64,000 nucleotides of DNA from Streptomyces sp. PT12 (GTDB lineage: Bacteria > Actinomycetota > Actinomycetes > Streptomycetales > Streptomycetaceae). The stretch lies in contig NZ_QEST01000184.1 of NCBI RefSeq assembly GCF_003311645.1, positions 124,001-188,000 of the forward strand, in the 5' to 3' direction. The notes beneath the pieces were generated by a model. It was not told where the DNA came from. It made no database searches and saw only the letters and a program-made list of their open reading frames with translations. Position numbers and translations under genes: made by a program. Of the stretch, positions 48,901 through 58,359 are shown in pieces (positions within the stretch are counted from its first letter, which is position 1; each line of letters opens with the position of its first letter).

Positions 48901-49294
48901 CATCCGCCGGCCCGTCCGCTTCGCCCAGGCGCTGGCCACACTCGCCGGGACGGAGCCGGACGTCGTCTGGGAGATCGGCCCCCACCCGCACCTGCTCCCG
49001 CTGGCCAGGGCCACCCTCGCCGAGCCTCACCCGGCGTGGATCGCCACGCTGCACCGCGGACGCGACGACCGGGCCCAGCTGCGGGCCGCCCTGACCGACC
49101 ACCACAACCGCACCGGCGCCGACCTCAACTGGAGCGAGCTCCACACCGGCGGGAACCACCGCACCACCTCCCTGCCCACCTATCCCTTCGACCGACTGGA
49201 GCTGACCGCGCCTCCCGCTCGCCGCACCGTGACGAGTGCCGTGGGTCACCCGCTGTTCGACCGTCGTTACGAACACCGGAGCGAGACAGAATGA
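39989..49294 (+). CDS. Hybrid NRPS-PKS megasynthase: F-A(Gly)-PCP-KS-DH-ACP-KS-AT-(DH start)
   Basis: 3101 residues, initiating assembly. The formyltransferase domain (1-305) has N90, H92 (INFHDGPLP) and D128. A vestigial C-like segment covers about 310-535. The A domain (about 560-1045) has YILFTSGSTGEPKG; pocket residues read D-I-L-Q-L-G-L-I-W plus Lys, a code I recall for glycine. PCP Ser1110. KS1 (1232-1650) has C1395, EAHGTGT and NIGHLE. DH1 (about 1810-2035) has H1826 in HVVLGRPTLP and D1966. ACP1 Ser2125. KS2 (2217-2630) has C2381. AT2 (2730-3040) has Ser2822 in GHSLGE and HAFH at 2918, predicting malonyl-CoA. The last 17 residues (GHPLFDRRYEHR...) look like a DH N-terminus. N-formylglycyl would be the starter unit. 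Confidence 0.92.
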   Translation: MPSNCFIIGGTRVLTHCATQLLDAGVRVEGVLSDDPAAAAWAAEHGIALHDPDDLAATLSGRPFDYLFSVVNFRILSREILDLPRIAAINFHDGPLPRYSGSNVPAWALYEGATRHAATWHLMAEAVDAGGVLLERWFPIRDHSTALSLTYEASETGIELFRNLVPHVVAGTLPEPVDTGDRERRFYRRSARMASGGVIHAGTSAAEAVRISKALDYGSFPNPLGIPTLVTEQGAVFTRQVRLIPRDEPRENTIALGVATSALTLAAPDADLVLSDFLAVDGSALSGQAAAQRLGIVEGAAMPAVSAERLKDIAAAQRLLRPREPWWRARLAELRPAPLAADDFTAATAHYGRYELAFTPASREEAVGVVRAFLAAVAERTGEAVYDFAWSPSAARALADRTHGIAAARFPVRFDADSTRSLLDKLDEAAERKGYAADLEVRLGLAGRPLGSEEPAFTRVMVLERLAGEEASAEPHTEIALLCLDDGPPTVFVRETAMRSDEALAFTERVEDIALAALFHGEDAAPAGERPVAADAGGATAEPEEPAVTPAAEAGDATSEAAGPTVLDLVAAAVAERPEAVALRCGNRTLDYAGLDAWADAIAARLHDHGIEHGSVVGVLLERGAHLLPALLGVLRAGAAFLPLDAGYPVERLRRYAEVSGCDLVLTDAATHALGASLGPALRVPEADGSAAAVPATPGGGDLAYILFTSGSTGEPKGVEIEHGALANFLTGIGERLGVSAGDRVLAHTTVAFDISLLELFLPLTVGATVVLAPGSVARDPGRLAELVGEVTVAQATPSMWRLLLETGWRPVPGLTVLSGGEALPASLAEPLHASARALWNLYGPTEATIWASCHRVTSVDAPPPLGETLPGLAFHVLDERWEPCAPGAVGTLYISGAGLARGYCRRPDLTADAFPAHPVTGERLYRTGDEVRLGEDGALTWLGRVDAQVKVRGNRIEPAEIERVLERCPGVGAAVVAAARFEGRGEPRLTAYLVGDAPGTKAELDAFVRESLPEYMVPDAYVRLAALPLTENGKVARSRLPEPTRDTIVRAAEPAPATERTAPPPQAAGEAVGLTMAALAEVIARTFADTLGSSGFGTEANFFDLGGESANVTVAAARLSRALGAQISTTSIFATGSPARLARLLADEGAVRVVAAREDGAADGPAPAAGAEAPEPVAPARVARAAPERSAPAAPAAPAAPAAPVAPVAPVAPAASAEADGPVGARRPVGADALAIVGMACRFPGAATPDEFWRNLVDGVSGIGEAPAGRRGWAHLWTDADDVRMGWIDGVEYFDPARFGLTDREARRMDPLQRLLLTVTAEALEGSGHDQVSLGADTGVFVGTIASDFPELVARSTGHADPHAATGTAISMIANRLSHVFGWSGPSLAVDTACSSSLVALHQAAMHLRVGDVDAAVVGAANLVFTPDKTRSFARGGMLSPQGMCRAFDEAADGYVRGEGCGVVVLKRLADAERDGDPVLAVVRGSAVNHTGGGAGFLTAPSRPAQEAVLRKALAAAGTAPDGIGYVEAHGTGTQLGDLIELEALHAVVGRAATGPVAIGSVKTNIGHLEPAAGIAGLIKTVLALQAGAIPPSLNLRTPNRAFDFDGSPLFVADRLLPWEGPRVAGVSSFGFGGANAHVVVEAAPPSAPAADHGPRLLTLSAASEAGLRTLARRLVLMLGAAYCPPLAALSEASLRRPAAPHRLACVVDGVEQLEDKLRLFLAGVSEARSLYAGVASGGGRTGSVPVEPGADRHQLAAAARQFVAGADLAAGPGRAPVRFPTAPHEERYLWLEPAERAESAGTAPATPTGRAARSWAARDEAAEHVVLGRPTLPGAAYPGRVAELVGRDRFGLRDLTFRVTVEGPETLSAEREGASVRFHNAAGALVCDGRVVDPEPPAFTAPPSGDAFAEADLDAMYRAFERDGLRYGPGFRTVASLATAPGWATGELRAGLPPLGAVDTRLLDGAFQVALAACGAKGLYVPFTIGRLSVLGRLPGTARVYARRDRDTGPDADLLVASLVILDGSTPVLEAHGVTWKRLSPSPPDRVPEPGPERDALRTGLSGLAGKATPAIAPAARNGHRAAPERAGEGLEAALVGWVASALEREADALEPDRPLQEQGLDSLLAVSLAQDIQEKLNVDIPVTLLLEVGTVRRLASELRDEYGVTAVPSPGADAGSPPSPPAPPASAAGAGSRPASSLPAPAEAAGTPDDDRHAIAVIGLDGVFPGAANIEELWDVLMAGEDRLREVPPDRWDIEEYYGTKGEPGTVYLRKAGFIDGLTEFDAGFFRLSPAEAQWIDPQQRHLIQSAWRALEDAGIAGRVHGSTGVFVGASYQHYRDVVVGDVVETAAGLGNHNAILANRLSYFLDLRGPSMTIDTLCSSSLVALHTAVRSLREGECEQAIVAGVHVALSPLHYVAMRNLRALSPSGVVRAFDAGADGFVPGEGVVSVVVKPLGAALRDGDRVRGVVRGSAVNHGGRTSGLTVPSGGAQHEVVVAALRDAGVSAESIGLVEAHGTGTGLGDPIEVEGLTRAWRRFTDRSQFCGIGSVKSNIGHLEPAAGLAGLVKVLLALERGVVPASLHVRRPNDHVRFEGTPFFVVDRPWVWSRGGGVRRAAVSAFGMGGVNAHVVVEEAPPVVRGEPVVRGGYVVRVTGADERAVRALATAYADRFETASDDELGDLAYTANTGRAAHRWRVAVHGANGAELAARLADVADGGTSAVQRGGNPAAVFLFTGQGTQYGDMAKQLAATEPAFREALHECAELVEPHLDVPLLDLLHGGAGHLLDQTRYAQVAIVSVQVALVRYLEAVGVRPAAVAGHSLGELTAAWAADVLPLPDLLRLTALRGALMQERSAGGSMAAVHTDAGTLTDALRDHPDVEIAAYNAPRAHTVTGPADAVARFLAETAIRTQRLAVSHAFHSAAMEPAVRPFAQAVGATPLKPPALPFATTLTGDWHTAETATDPEHWAAAIRRPVRFAQALATLAGTEPDVVWEIGPHPHLLPLARATLAEPHPAWIATLHRGRDDRAQLRAALTDHHNRTGADLNWSELHTGGNHRTTSLPTYPFDRLELTAPPARRTVTSAVGHPLFDRRYEHRSETE
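47219..48012 (+). repeat. 794-bp exact repeat, copy A (KS2)
   Basis: Identical by eye to 55486-56279 over 794 bp, from just after the active-site region of KS2 to the start of the KS-AT linker. Upstream homology continues from about 47070 with a few differences around 47213-47218. From about 47277 to 47975 the coding strand is poor in C and rich in G and T (codons such as TTG, TTT, GAT, GTG, GGG), unlike the C-ending codons on both sides. Confidence 0.95.
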
Positions 49295-52200
49295 CGAAAC
49301 GAGCCGAGACCTACGAGAAGACCTTCGCGGGACACGACCCCTTCGTCGCCCAGCACCGTGCCCAGGGGACCGGGCTGCTGCCCGCCGCGGTGCAGCTGGA
49401 GATGGCGATGGTCGGGGTCGCCCGGCGCCGGCCGTTCGTCCCCCTGGAACTCACCGACGTCTCCTTTCTCCGGCCCCTGGCCATCGCCGACGGGGCGACG
49501 GCGCCCGTACGCCTCGATGTGACGCACGTAGACCGGACGCGCTTCGAGCTGAGCACCGTCCTGGCGGGGGAACGGAAGGCGCTGTCCACAGGCGCAGGCC
49601 GGCTGCTTGGCGACGGCGGACCCCGCCCACGGGTCCGGCGAGTGACCGGCACCCGGCACATCGACCCGGAGGATCTGTACGGGAGTTGGGCGGGGGCGGG
49701 GCTCGACTACGGGCCGGACTTCCGCACGGTCCTTGACCTCACCGTCGGGGAGGGCACGGCCCTGGCCACCCTGCGCAGCGACGCCGAACCCCAGCCCTGG
49801 CACGCCAACCCGCTGCTGGTGGACGGCGTCTTCCAGGTCGTCAGCTGCGCGCTCCAGGATCTCGCCCCTGGCGGCGAGCCCCGGCTCATGCTGCCGATCG
49901 GCGTCGCCCGCCTCGCGGTCCTGAGCGACCTGTCGGCCGCGACGACCGGTGTGAGCGTGCTGGCGCGCCGCACCGCCGACGAGGGCGCCCACGCGACGGG
50001 GGACGCCCTCGTGCTCGGGCCGTCCGGTGAGGTCGTGGCGGAGTTCACCGGCGTGCGGATGCGCCGCCCGGCCCTGCCGGGCACGGCACACCGCTCGTCG
50101 GCCGGTGTCCCAGGACCGGTCTCGCGGATCGAGTGGTCGCGGGCCGCCCCGCCCGGCACGCCGCGCGAACCCGCGACCGGCACCTGGGTCGTCGTGCACG
50201 ACGGCCACGCCGGTGGCCTCGGCGAGCGCACCGCGGGCCACCTGCGCGCCGAGGGCGCCCGTGTGGTGGAGGCGGTCCTCGCACCCGGGGCCGCCCCGCG
50301 CGCCCAGGACCCGGACCACCGGCTCCTCACCGCGGCGGACGAGGAGGACTTCCGCCGACTCTGGGCCTCGGTGGGCGACGAGGTGACCGGCGTCGTGCAC
50401 CTGGGCGGCTGCGGTCCACAGCGGACGCAGATGACGGAAAGGGCGGAGGGGGCGGAAAGGGCGGAGGGGACGGAAAGGGCGGAGCGGGCGGAGCTCGACG
50501 CCGGTCTGTACGGCTGCTTCGCCGCGCTGAAGACCCTGGGGGAACGGCAGCGCCGCGCCCGTTTCCTCGCGGTGACCCGGTTCGCCCAGCCGGTCACCGG
50601 CGACGACCGGCCCGTTCCCGCACGCGCGGCCCTCTGGGGGCTGGTCCGCACCGCCGCGATCGAGTACCCCGGACTGCGGCCCCGGCTCGTCGACCTCGAC
50701 GACGCCTCCCCCGACGTGCTGCTGGCGGAAGTCGGCGACGGTCCCCCCGAGGTCGGCTACCGGGGCGGCGTCCGCCATGAGCCGGTCCGGGTCAGGACCG
50801 GCCCGTCCGCCGCCACGGCGCGGCCCATCCGCCGAGGAGGCCGCTATCTGATCCTCGGCGGTCACGGCGGCCTCGGCCTTGAGGTCGCCGCCCGGTTCGC
50901 TCGGGAGGGCGCCGGCGTGGTGGCCCTCGTGAGCCGCTCCGGCGGGGCGCACGTCGATCGCGCCCAGCTCGCCCGGATCGAGGCGCCAGGGTGCTCGGTC
51001 GTCTCCTACGCCGCGGACATCGCCGCGCCGGGCGAACTTCGGGCCGTGCTCGAACGGTTCCGCGCCGAGGTCGGCGAGCCGCACGGTGTCGTGCACGCCG
51101 CCGGCACCCTCAGGGACGGGCTGATCCGCTCCGCCACCGCCGAGGACATCGCCGAGGTGATGCGCTCCAAGGTGGACGGCGTCCGCGAACTCGCCGCCGC
51201 GGTCGCCGGTCTCGACCTGCACTTCGCCGTCCTCTTCGCCTCCGTCTCGGGAGCGTTCGGAAATCTCGGACAGGCGGGCTACGCCGCGGCCAACGCCTAT
51301 CTGGACGCCTTCGCGCACGCGCGCGGCGCGCCCTGGCTGAGCGTCGACTGGGGCCTGTGGGGCGAGGTCGGCATGGGCACGGCCGTCGCGGAGCAGCTGC
51401 GGCGCCGGGGCGTCCGCCCTCTTCGGACCGCGGAGGCCCTGGACGCGCTCGTCGCCGTGCTGGGCGGCGACCGGCGCCAGGTCGTCATCGCACACCCCGA
51501 CGCCTCGGACGCGCTCGCCGATGACGACACCCCACGGGCCGCGCCCGGAGCCTCCCCCGCCCAGGGGGACGGCGGCGTCAGCGCCGGGGGAGCGGACCAC
51601 GAACGCGTCGAGGAGGAGCTGGAGCGCTTCCTGACGGGGCGTCTCGGCCTCGCCTCCCTCGACCGTGTCACGCCCCTGGCGGACCACGGCATGAGCTCGA
51701 TCATGAGCGTCGAGATGTCGGAGGAGCTGTCCCGCAGATGGGGAGTCCACCTGCCGGCCACGCTGTTCCTTGAGTACGGCGGCTTCGAGGAGCTGGCGCG
51801 GGCGTTGACGGAACGCTACGGAGTGGCCGAGGCCCTTCCTGAGCCCGCGCCCGAGCCCGAGCCCGAGCCCGCGCCCGCACCCGTCGTTCCCCCGGCGCCC
51901 GCGCCCTCGCCGCGGACCGGCGACCACGGGGCGCCGTCCCGACCCTCTGGCGCCAGGCCCGGTGATGTCGCCGTGGTCGCCGCGTCCTGGAACCTGCCCG
52001 GAGCCGAGGACCCGGACGGCACATGGTCCCTGTTCCGCTCCGGCGGGCACGCGTTCACCGAGATACCCGCCGAACGCTGGGACATCGACGCCCACTTCGA
52101 GCGGCGCGGTCCGCACATGACCGGGACATACTGTCGTACGGGCGCCTTCCTGAGCGACATCGACCGTTTCGACCCCACCTTCTTTGGCATCTCGGTCCGC

Positions 52201-55200
52201 GAGGCCGAGGAGATGGACGCCCAGCAGAAGCTGCTGCTCGAGCACGCCTGGGCGGTGCGGGACGACAGCGGCCTCGCGGGCCGGCGCGACATCGGCGTCT
52301 TCGTCGGCGCCACCTACACCCATCACCGCGACGCCAGAGGGCTGGAGACCGTCGGCCCCTACACCGCGCTGGGCTCCATGAACGCGCTGCTGGCCAACCG
52401 GATCTCCTACGCGTTGGATCTGACGGGCCCGTCGCAGACGGTCGACACCCTCTGCTCGTCGTCGCTGGTCGCGGTCCAGCAGGCGGTCGCGGCCCTGCGG
52501 GAGGGGCGCTGCGGCGCCGCCATCGTGGCGGCCAGCCAGGTCGGTCTCACCCCCTGGTACTACCGCAGTCTGAGCCAGCTGGGAGCCCTGTCCGAGTCCC
52601 GGCCGCACCCCTTCGACGCCCGGGCCGACGGCTTCGTCCCGGGCGAGGGGACGGTGGCCGTGATGCTCAAGCGGCTCGCCGACGCCGAGCGGGACGGGGA
52701 CCCGGTCTGGGGCGTGATCCGCGGCGCGGCCGTGAACCACGGCGGTCGCGGCAGCGCTCTGCCGGTGCCCCGCGGCGAGGCGCAGAGCGAGGTCATCCGC
52801 GCGGCCCTGGACGACGCGAGCGTCGCCCCGGCCGACATCACGCTGATCGAGACGCACGGCACGGCGACCCGGCTTGGCGACCCGATCGAGATCGGGGCTC
52901 TCGCCGAGGTGTTCGGCGGCGACCCGGCCCGCGGCGGCCCGTGCCACCTCGGCTCCGTCAAGGCCAACATCGGCCACCTGGAACCGGCCAGCGGGCTCGC
53001 CGGCCTGGTCAAGGTCCTGCTGTGCTTTCGCCACCGGGAGATCCCGCCGCTCGCCGGCTTCGAGACCCCAGGGCCGCACCTCGACCTCTCCTCAGGGCCG
53101 TTCGCCATCCCGACCGAGCCGCTTCCCTGGCACTCCGACGGGCCGCGCCGCGCGGGGATCAGCGCCTTCGGCATGGGCGGCACCAACGCGCACATCGTCG
53201 TGGAGGAGTACGTCGCCGACCGCCCCGCCGAACAGGACGCCGCGCCGGGCGCGCTGGACGAACACCTCCTCGTTCTCTCCGCCCACACCCCCGACGCACT
53301 GGCCCGGCGCGCGGCCGGCATCCTGCGGATGCCGCGACCCGAGACCGCGGCCGCCCTGTGCCGCTCGGCCGCGGTGGGCCGCGACCACCGGCGGCACCGC
53401 GTCGCCGTCCTCGGCTCAACCGCCGACGAACTGCGCGCCGGACTCGCGTGGATCGTCCGCCGGGGAGGCGACGCGGACGGGGCCGTGCTGCGCGCCGACA
53501 CCGTGCTCACGGGCGGCACCGCGGTGACCGACACCGCGCTCATCGAACGCCTGGCGGCGCTCACCTCCGTCGGCGTGGAGCGGCTCACCGCTCGACTGCG
53601 CGTTCCCGAGAGCCGGTTGAGCAGCTCGCTGGCCGCCTTCCACGTCGCGGGCGGGACCGTCGACTGGCGCAAGGTGTACGAGGGGGCGCCGGCCCGGCGG
53701 ATCACGCTGCCGCCGTATCCCTTCCGGAGCGCCGCCGAGGGGACGCGGCGGGTGGAGGAGGAAGCGGATGATGTCGTGGCCCGGCTGACCGGTGCCCACC
53801 GGGTGTTCGGCGAGCCCAGCGTGCCGGGCGCCCTGCCGCTGGCCCTCGCGCTTCGGCACACCGATGTCCTCGGGCGCGTCACCTTCCCGGTGCGGGGGAC
53901 CGGCACCCACCACCTCACCGGCGACCTCGACGACCCGGCCCGCACCGGACCGGCCGCCTTCCGCTATGGCGAGCGGGTCGTCGCCCGCATCGAACCCGGT
54001 GCCCACGAGGAGACGCCGGCCGATACGGCCCTGGACCTCGACGCGCTGCGCGCCGAACTCACCCGGCCCCTGGAACCGGAGGGCCTGTACGCCTGGTTCG
54101 AGGTGAAGGGCATGGCCATCGGCGCGCCGCTGCGTTCCCTCACCGAGGTGCGTCACGGAACGGCTCGTGTGCTGGCGCGCGTTGACGCCTCGTCCGGCGG
54201 CGCGCTGGAGCGGGGCGCGGTCGCGCTCGACGCCGCCCTCCAGAGCATGGCCGTGCTCACCCTCGCGGACCCGGCGGCCCCGGACGGAACGTATCTGCCT
54301 GTCTCGATCGGGCGGGTGACCCGGTGGGGCGACCCGGCGCAGACGACCCATGTGCTGCTTGAGGCCGACGACACGGGCACCGACCGCGTGCGCCGCGGCG
54401 ATGCGGCACTGCTCTCCGCCGACGGCGGCGTGCTGGTCCGGCTCAGCGGCATCGAGTACCGGACGGTGACCGAACCGGGGGCGCGGCCAAGCCGCCCTCC
54501 GTCCGCGGAGCCCGCCCCGGTGACCGGCCCCGCCCCGCGCGGGGAGCACCGGGAGGCGGCCGAGGCCGCGGTTCTCGCGATCGTCCGGAGGGCCTTCCAC
54601 GACCCCGGCATCACCCCGACCACCCCGCTGTCCTCCGCGGGCCTCGACTCCCTGCTGGCGACGGCCATCGCGGCCGACGTGGAGGAGGCCCACGGCGTGC
54701 CGTTGAACGTGGCCGACGTCCTGGACTCCCCGGACTGCCGAGCCCTGGCCGCGGCCGTGGCCGAGCGGGCCGCCGAGGGAACCTTCGCGCCCCCGGCCGA
54801 TGAGCCGTCCACTCAACCGCCGCCCGAGCCCGCGGCCGAGGGGCCGCTCGCCGCGCCGCCGCCCGAGCCCTCGGCCGGCGCGGGCACCCGCCGGGCCGCG
54901 TCGGACGCGGCGCGCGAGGAGAGGGACATGGCCGTCATCGGCTTCGCGTTCGCGCTGCCGGGCGCCCAGGACGAGGAGGCCCTCTGGTCGCTGCTCGCCG
55001 GCTCGGGCACGGCCCTCCGCCCGGCACCGGCCCACCGGTGGGGCGAGTACGCTAACGGGGCGGAGCCCGACATGGGCGGGTTCCTCGACAACGTCGAGGA
55101 GTTCGACGCGGAGTTCTTCGACTTCTTCCCCCGCCAGGCCGAGGCGCTTGACCCGCAGGCGCGCTGGCTGCTGCGGACCACGTGGGAGGCGCTGGAATCG

Positions 55201-58200
55201 GCGGGGCTTCCGCCGCGTCAGCTGCCGCCCGCCACGGGCGTGTTCGTCGGCGCCAGCTACCAGCACTACCGCGAGTACAACATCGCGCCCGAGCTGGACG
55301 CGCACAGCGGTCTGGGGAACCACAACGCCTTCCTCGCCAACCGGCTGAGCTACTTCCTGGATCTGCGGGGGCCGAGCATGACGATCGACACATTGTGTTC
55401 GTCGTCGCTTGTGGCCCTGCACACGGCGGTGCGTTCCCTCAGGGAGGGCGAGTGCGAGCAGGCCATCGTCGCCGGTGTCCGCGTCGCCCTGTCCCCCCTG
55501 CACTATGTCGCCATGCGGAACCTGCGCGCCCTGTCCCCTTCGGGTGTGGTGCGGGCGTTTGATGCGGGGGCGGATGGGTTTGTGCCGGGGGAGGGTGTGG
55601 TGTCGGTGGTGGTGAAGCCGTTGGGGGCGGCGTTGCGTGATGGGGATCGGGTGCGTGGGGTGGTGCGGGGGAGTGCGGTGAATCACGGGGGGCGGACGAG
55701 TGGTCTGACGGTGCCGAGTGGTGGTGCGCAGCATGAGGTGGTGGTGGCGGCGTTGCGGGATGCGGGGGTGTCGGCGGAGTCGATTGGGTTGGTGGAGGCG
55801 CATGGGACGGGGACGGGGTTGGGGGATCCGATTGAGGTGGAGGGGTTGACGCGGGCGTGGCGTCGGTTTACGGATCGTTCGCAGTTTTGTGGGATTGGTT
55901 CGGTGAAGTCGAATATTGGGCATTTGGAGCCGGCGGCGGGGCTTGCGGGGTTGGTGAAGGTGTTGTTGGCGTTGGAGCGGGGGGTGGTGCCGGCGTCGTT
56001 GCATGTGCGGCGGCCGAATGATCATGTGCGTTTTGAGGGGACGCCGTTTTTTGTGGTGGATCGTCCGTGGGTGTGGTCGCGTGGTGGGGGTGTGCGGCGG
56101 GCGGCGGTGAGTGCGTTTGGGATGGGGGGTGTGAACGCTCATGTGGTGGTGGAGGAGGCGCCGCCTGTGGTGCGGGGGGAGCCGGTGGTGCGGGGGGGTT
56201 ATGTGGTGCGGGTGACGGGTGCGGATGAGCGGGCGGTGCGTGCGCTGGCCACCGCCTACGCCGACCGCTTCGAAACCGCGCGCACCGCGCGGGAGACCGC
56301 CGACCTGTGCCACACGGCCAACGTCGGCCGTTCCGCGCTCGGCTTCCAGACGGCCGTCCACGGGCCCGACGCCGCCGGGATCGCGGCGGCGCTGCGCGCC
56401 GTGGCGGCGGGCACCGTGCCGATCGCCCGCGCCGACGCGGGCCTGACCGCCGAACGGGACCCGGGCACGGATCCCCGCGCCGTCGTGGACCTGGTGCGCG
56501 CCGGGTATGTGCACCTCGACTGGGCCGCCGTCTCCCCGGCGGGCGCCCGGACCACGGACCTGCCGACCTATCCGTTCGCCCAGGAGAAGTACTGGCACGT
56601 TCACCGGCCGGTGGCGCCGGCGCCGAAGCGGCGCGGCCCCGAGGCGCTCAGGGCCGGGTGGCGCGCCCGCGAACTGGCCGCGGAGCCCTCGGCGTTGTCC
56701 GGCACCGTGCGTCTGGTCACGGCGGAGCCCGGGCTCGGGGACGCGCTCGCGGCTGAGCTCAGGGCCAGGGGAGCGGTCGTCGTGGAGCCAGGGCGAAGCG
56801 CGGACGCCGTCGTCGTGGTGGACGGCTCCCCGGCGGGGAAGGCGCAGGACCTTGGCGCGTTCTGGACCGAACTGGGCGCCCTGATCAGGGAGTTGCCGCC
56901 GCACGGCAGACTGCTCTGGGCTGGCGTTGACGGTGCGGCCATCCACGCGGGGGAACGGGCCGCCACCCGCCCCGAGACGGCCGCCATGGCGATGGCCGTC
57001 TCGGCCGCCTGTGCCGAGAGCCGCAGACCGTGCGCGGTCGTTCACCTGGCCTCCGCCGACCCGCCCGAGGTCTGGGCCCGCCAGCTCGCGGTCGAGTACG
57101 CGGCCCTGCACCACGGCACCGGGGACACGACCGTCGCCTACCGGGGAGCCACGCGGTACGAACCGGAGACGGCCGCCGCGGAGCCGGGGCCGCCCTGCCG
57201 GGTGTCCGCCGACGGGTACTACCTGGTGACCGGAGGGCTGGGGGCCATCGGCCGGCGGCTGGCCGAGCGGCTGGCCGACCGCGGCGCCCGGCACATCGGC
57301 ATCGTCGGCCGGTCCCTGGCCGACCCCGGGCGCAGCGAGGCGCTGCGCGAGCTGGCGCGCCGGGCCGAGGTGGCGTATCTGCCCTGTGACGTCTCGGACG
57401 CGTCGGCTCTCGCGGCCGTCGCCGAGGAGTGGGGAAGGCGCTGGGGGCGGCTGCGCGGCGTGGTCCACTGCTCGGGCGGGGTCAACCCGTTCGGGGCGAT
57501 GCACCGCAGGCCGTGGAGCGAGGCCGCCGACGTGATCGCCCCCAAGGTGCAGGGTTCGTCGAACGTCGTGCGGCTGGCGAAGGACCGGGGCGCCGACTTT
57601 GTGACCCTGGCGTCCTCCGTCGCCGGCGCGTGGCCATCGGCGGGCCGGGGCCTGGTCGACTACAGCCTGGCCAACGCCTACCAACTCGCCCTCGCCGAGC
57701 GGGAGAACGGCGCCGCCACCGCCGTGACCGCGCACGCCTGGCCGAACTGGACGGGCGTCGGCATGGAGGCGGACGCGTCCTTCGCCGCGGGCAACTCCCT
57801 CGCGGCCGACGAGGCGGAGAACGCGTTCTTCGACCACGCGCTCACCGGTGGCGCCGTGCTCTTCCCCGGCCGGGCGCCCGCCCCCGCTCCCGCTCCCGTG
57901 GAGGCGACTCCCGTGGAGGCGACTCCCACGGGCGCGGCGGGGACCGGGGGCGCGGCGGGCGCCGACGAACGGCTGGGCGCCGTCGGGGAGATCAACGCCG
58001 TCATCCCCACGCCGGCCACCGGGCGGGACCGGGCGGCGGTGCGCGCGTCGGTGCGGGACGCCTTCGTCTCTGTGCTGGGGGTGGACCCGGGCGAGCGCCC
58101 GCTCCAGGATCTCGGCATCGACTCCCTGGTCATCGCGGAACTCGCCACGGCCCTTGAGCAGCGCGTCGGCCATTCCGTCGATCCCTCGCTGCTGATGCGG

Positions 58201-58355
58201 GCCAGCACGGCCGACGACATCGCCGCCGCGCTCGCCCGCGCCGCGGACGGCGCACCACCGAGGGCGGTGGCGGGGGCGACGGCCACCGGTGACCGCGCCG
58301 CCGCGCTCGGCCTCCTGCTGCGGCCCCTGCTCGACGGCGACGCGGGGCGGACGTC

Positions 58356-58359
<4 letters not shown>
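49291..58359 (+). CDS. PKS megasynthase: DH-KR-ACP | KS-DH-ACP | KS-KR-ACP
   Basis: 3022 residues; ATG overlaps the preceding stop (ATGA). DH2 (1-275) has H22 in HRAQGTGLLP and D178 but lacks the usual first strand. KR2 has GGHGGLG at 523, Ser651, Tyr664 and an L-R-D motif suggesting B-type reduction. ACP2 Ser803 sits in GMSSIM rather than GxDS. KS3 (about 890-1310) has C1055, ETHGTAT and NIGHLEPASG. DH3 has H1503 in HRVFGEPSVP and D1647. ACP3 Ser1787. KS4 (1878-2295) has C2036. KR4 has GGLGAIG at 2648 and Tyr2791. ACP4 Ser2945. No AT domain is present; the KS-KR linker keeps only short flanks such as LPTYPFAQEKYW. Extender units for these modules must come from a trans AT or a neighbouring AT. 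Confidence 0.92.
55486..56279 (+). repeat. 794-bp exact repeat, copy B (KS4)
   Basis: Second copy of the segment at 47219-48012, offset 8267 bp, in the same domain position of KS4. Identity ends abruptly at 56279, where module 4 continues without an AT while module 2 continues into one. Confidence 0.95.

Noticed and set aside
51961-53210. KS3 as a clear non-elongating KS0
   Set aside because: Cys1055 and both His regions (ETHGTAT, NIGHLEPASG) are intact, so catalytic loss cannot be claimed; KS1 is intact as well.
53416-58173. Very long open frames on the - strand opposite the PKS genes (here about 1585 codons; similar ones opposite 49.3-53 kb and 60.7-63.9 kb)
   Set aside because: They are mirror frames of GC-rich coding DNA, Arg/Pro/His rich, without domains, and lie opposite intact KS, DH, KR and ACP domains.
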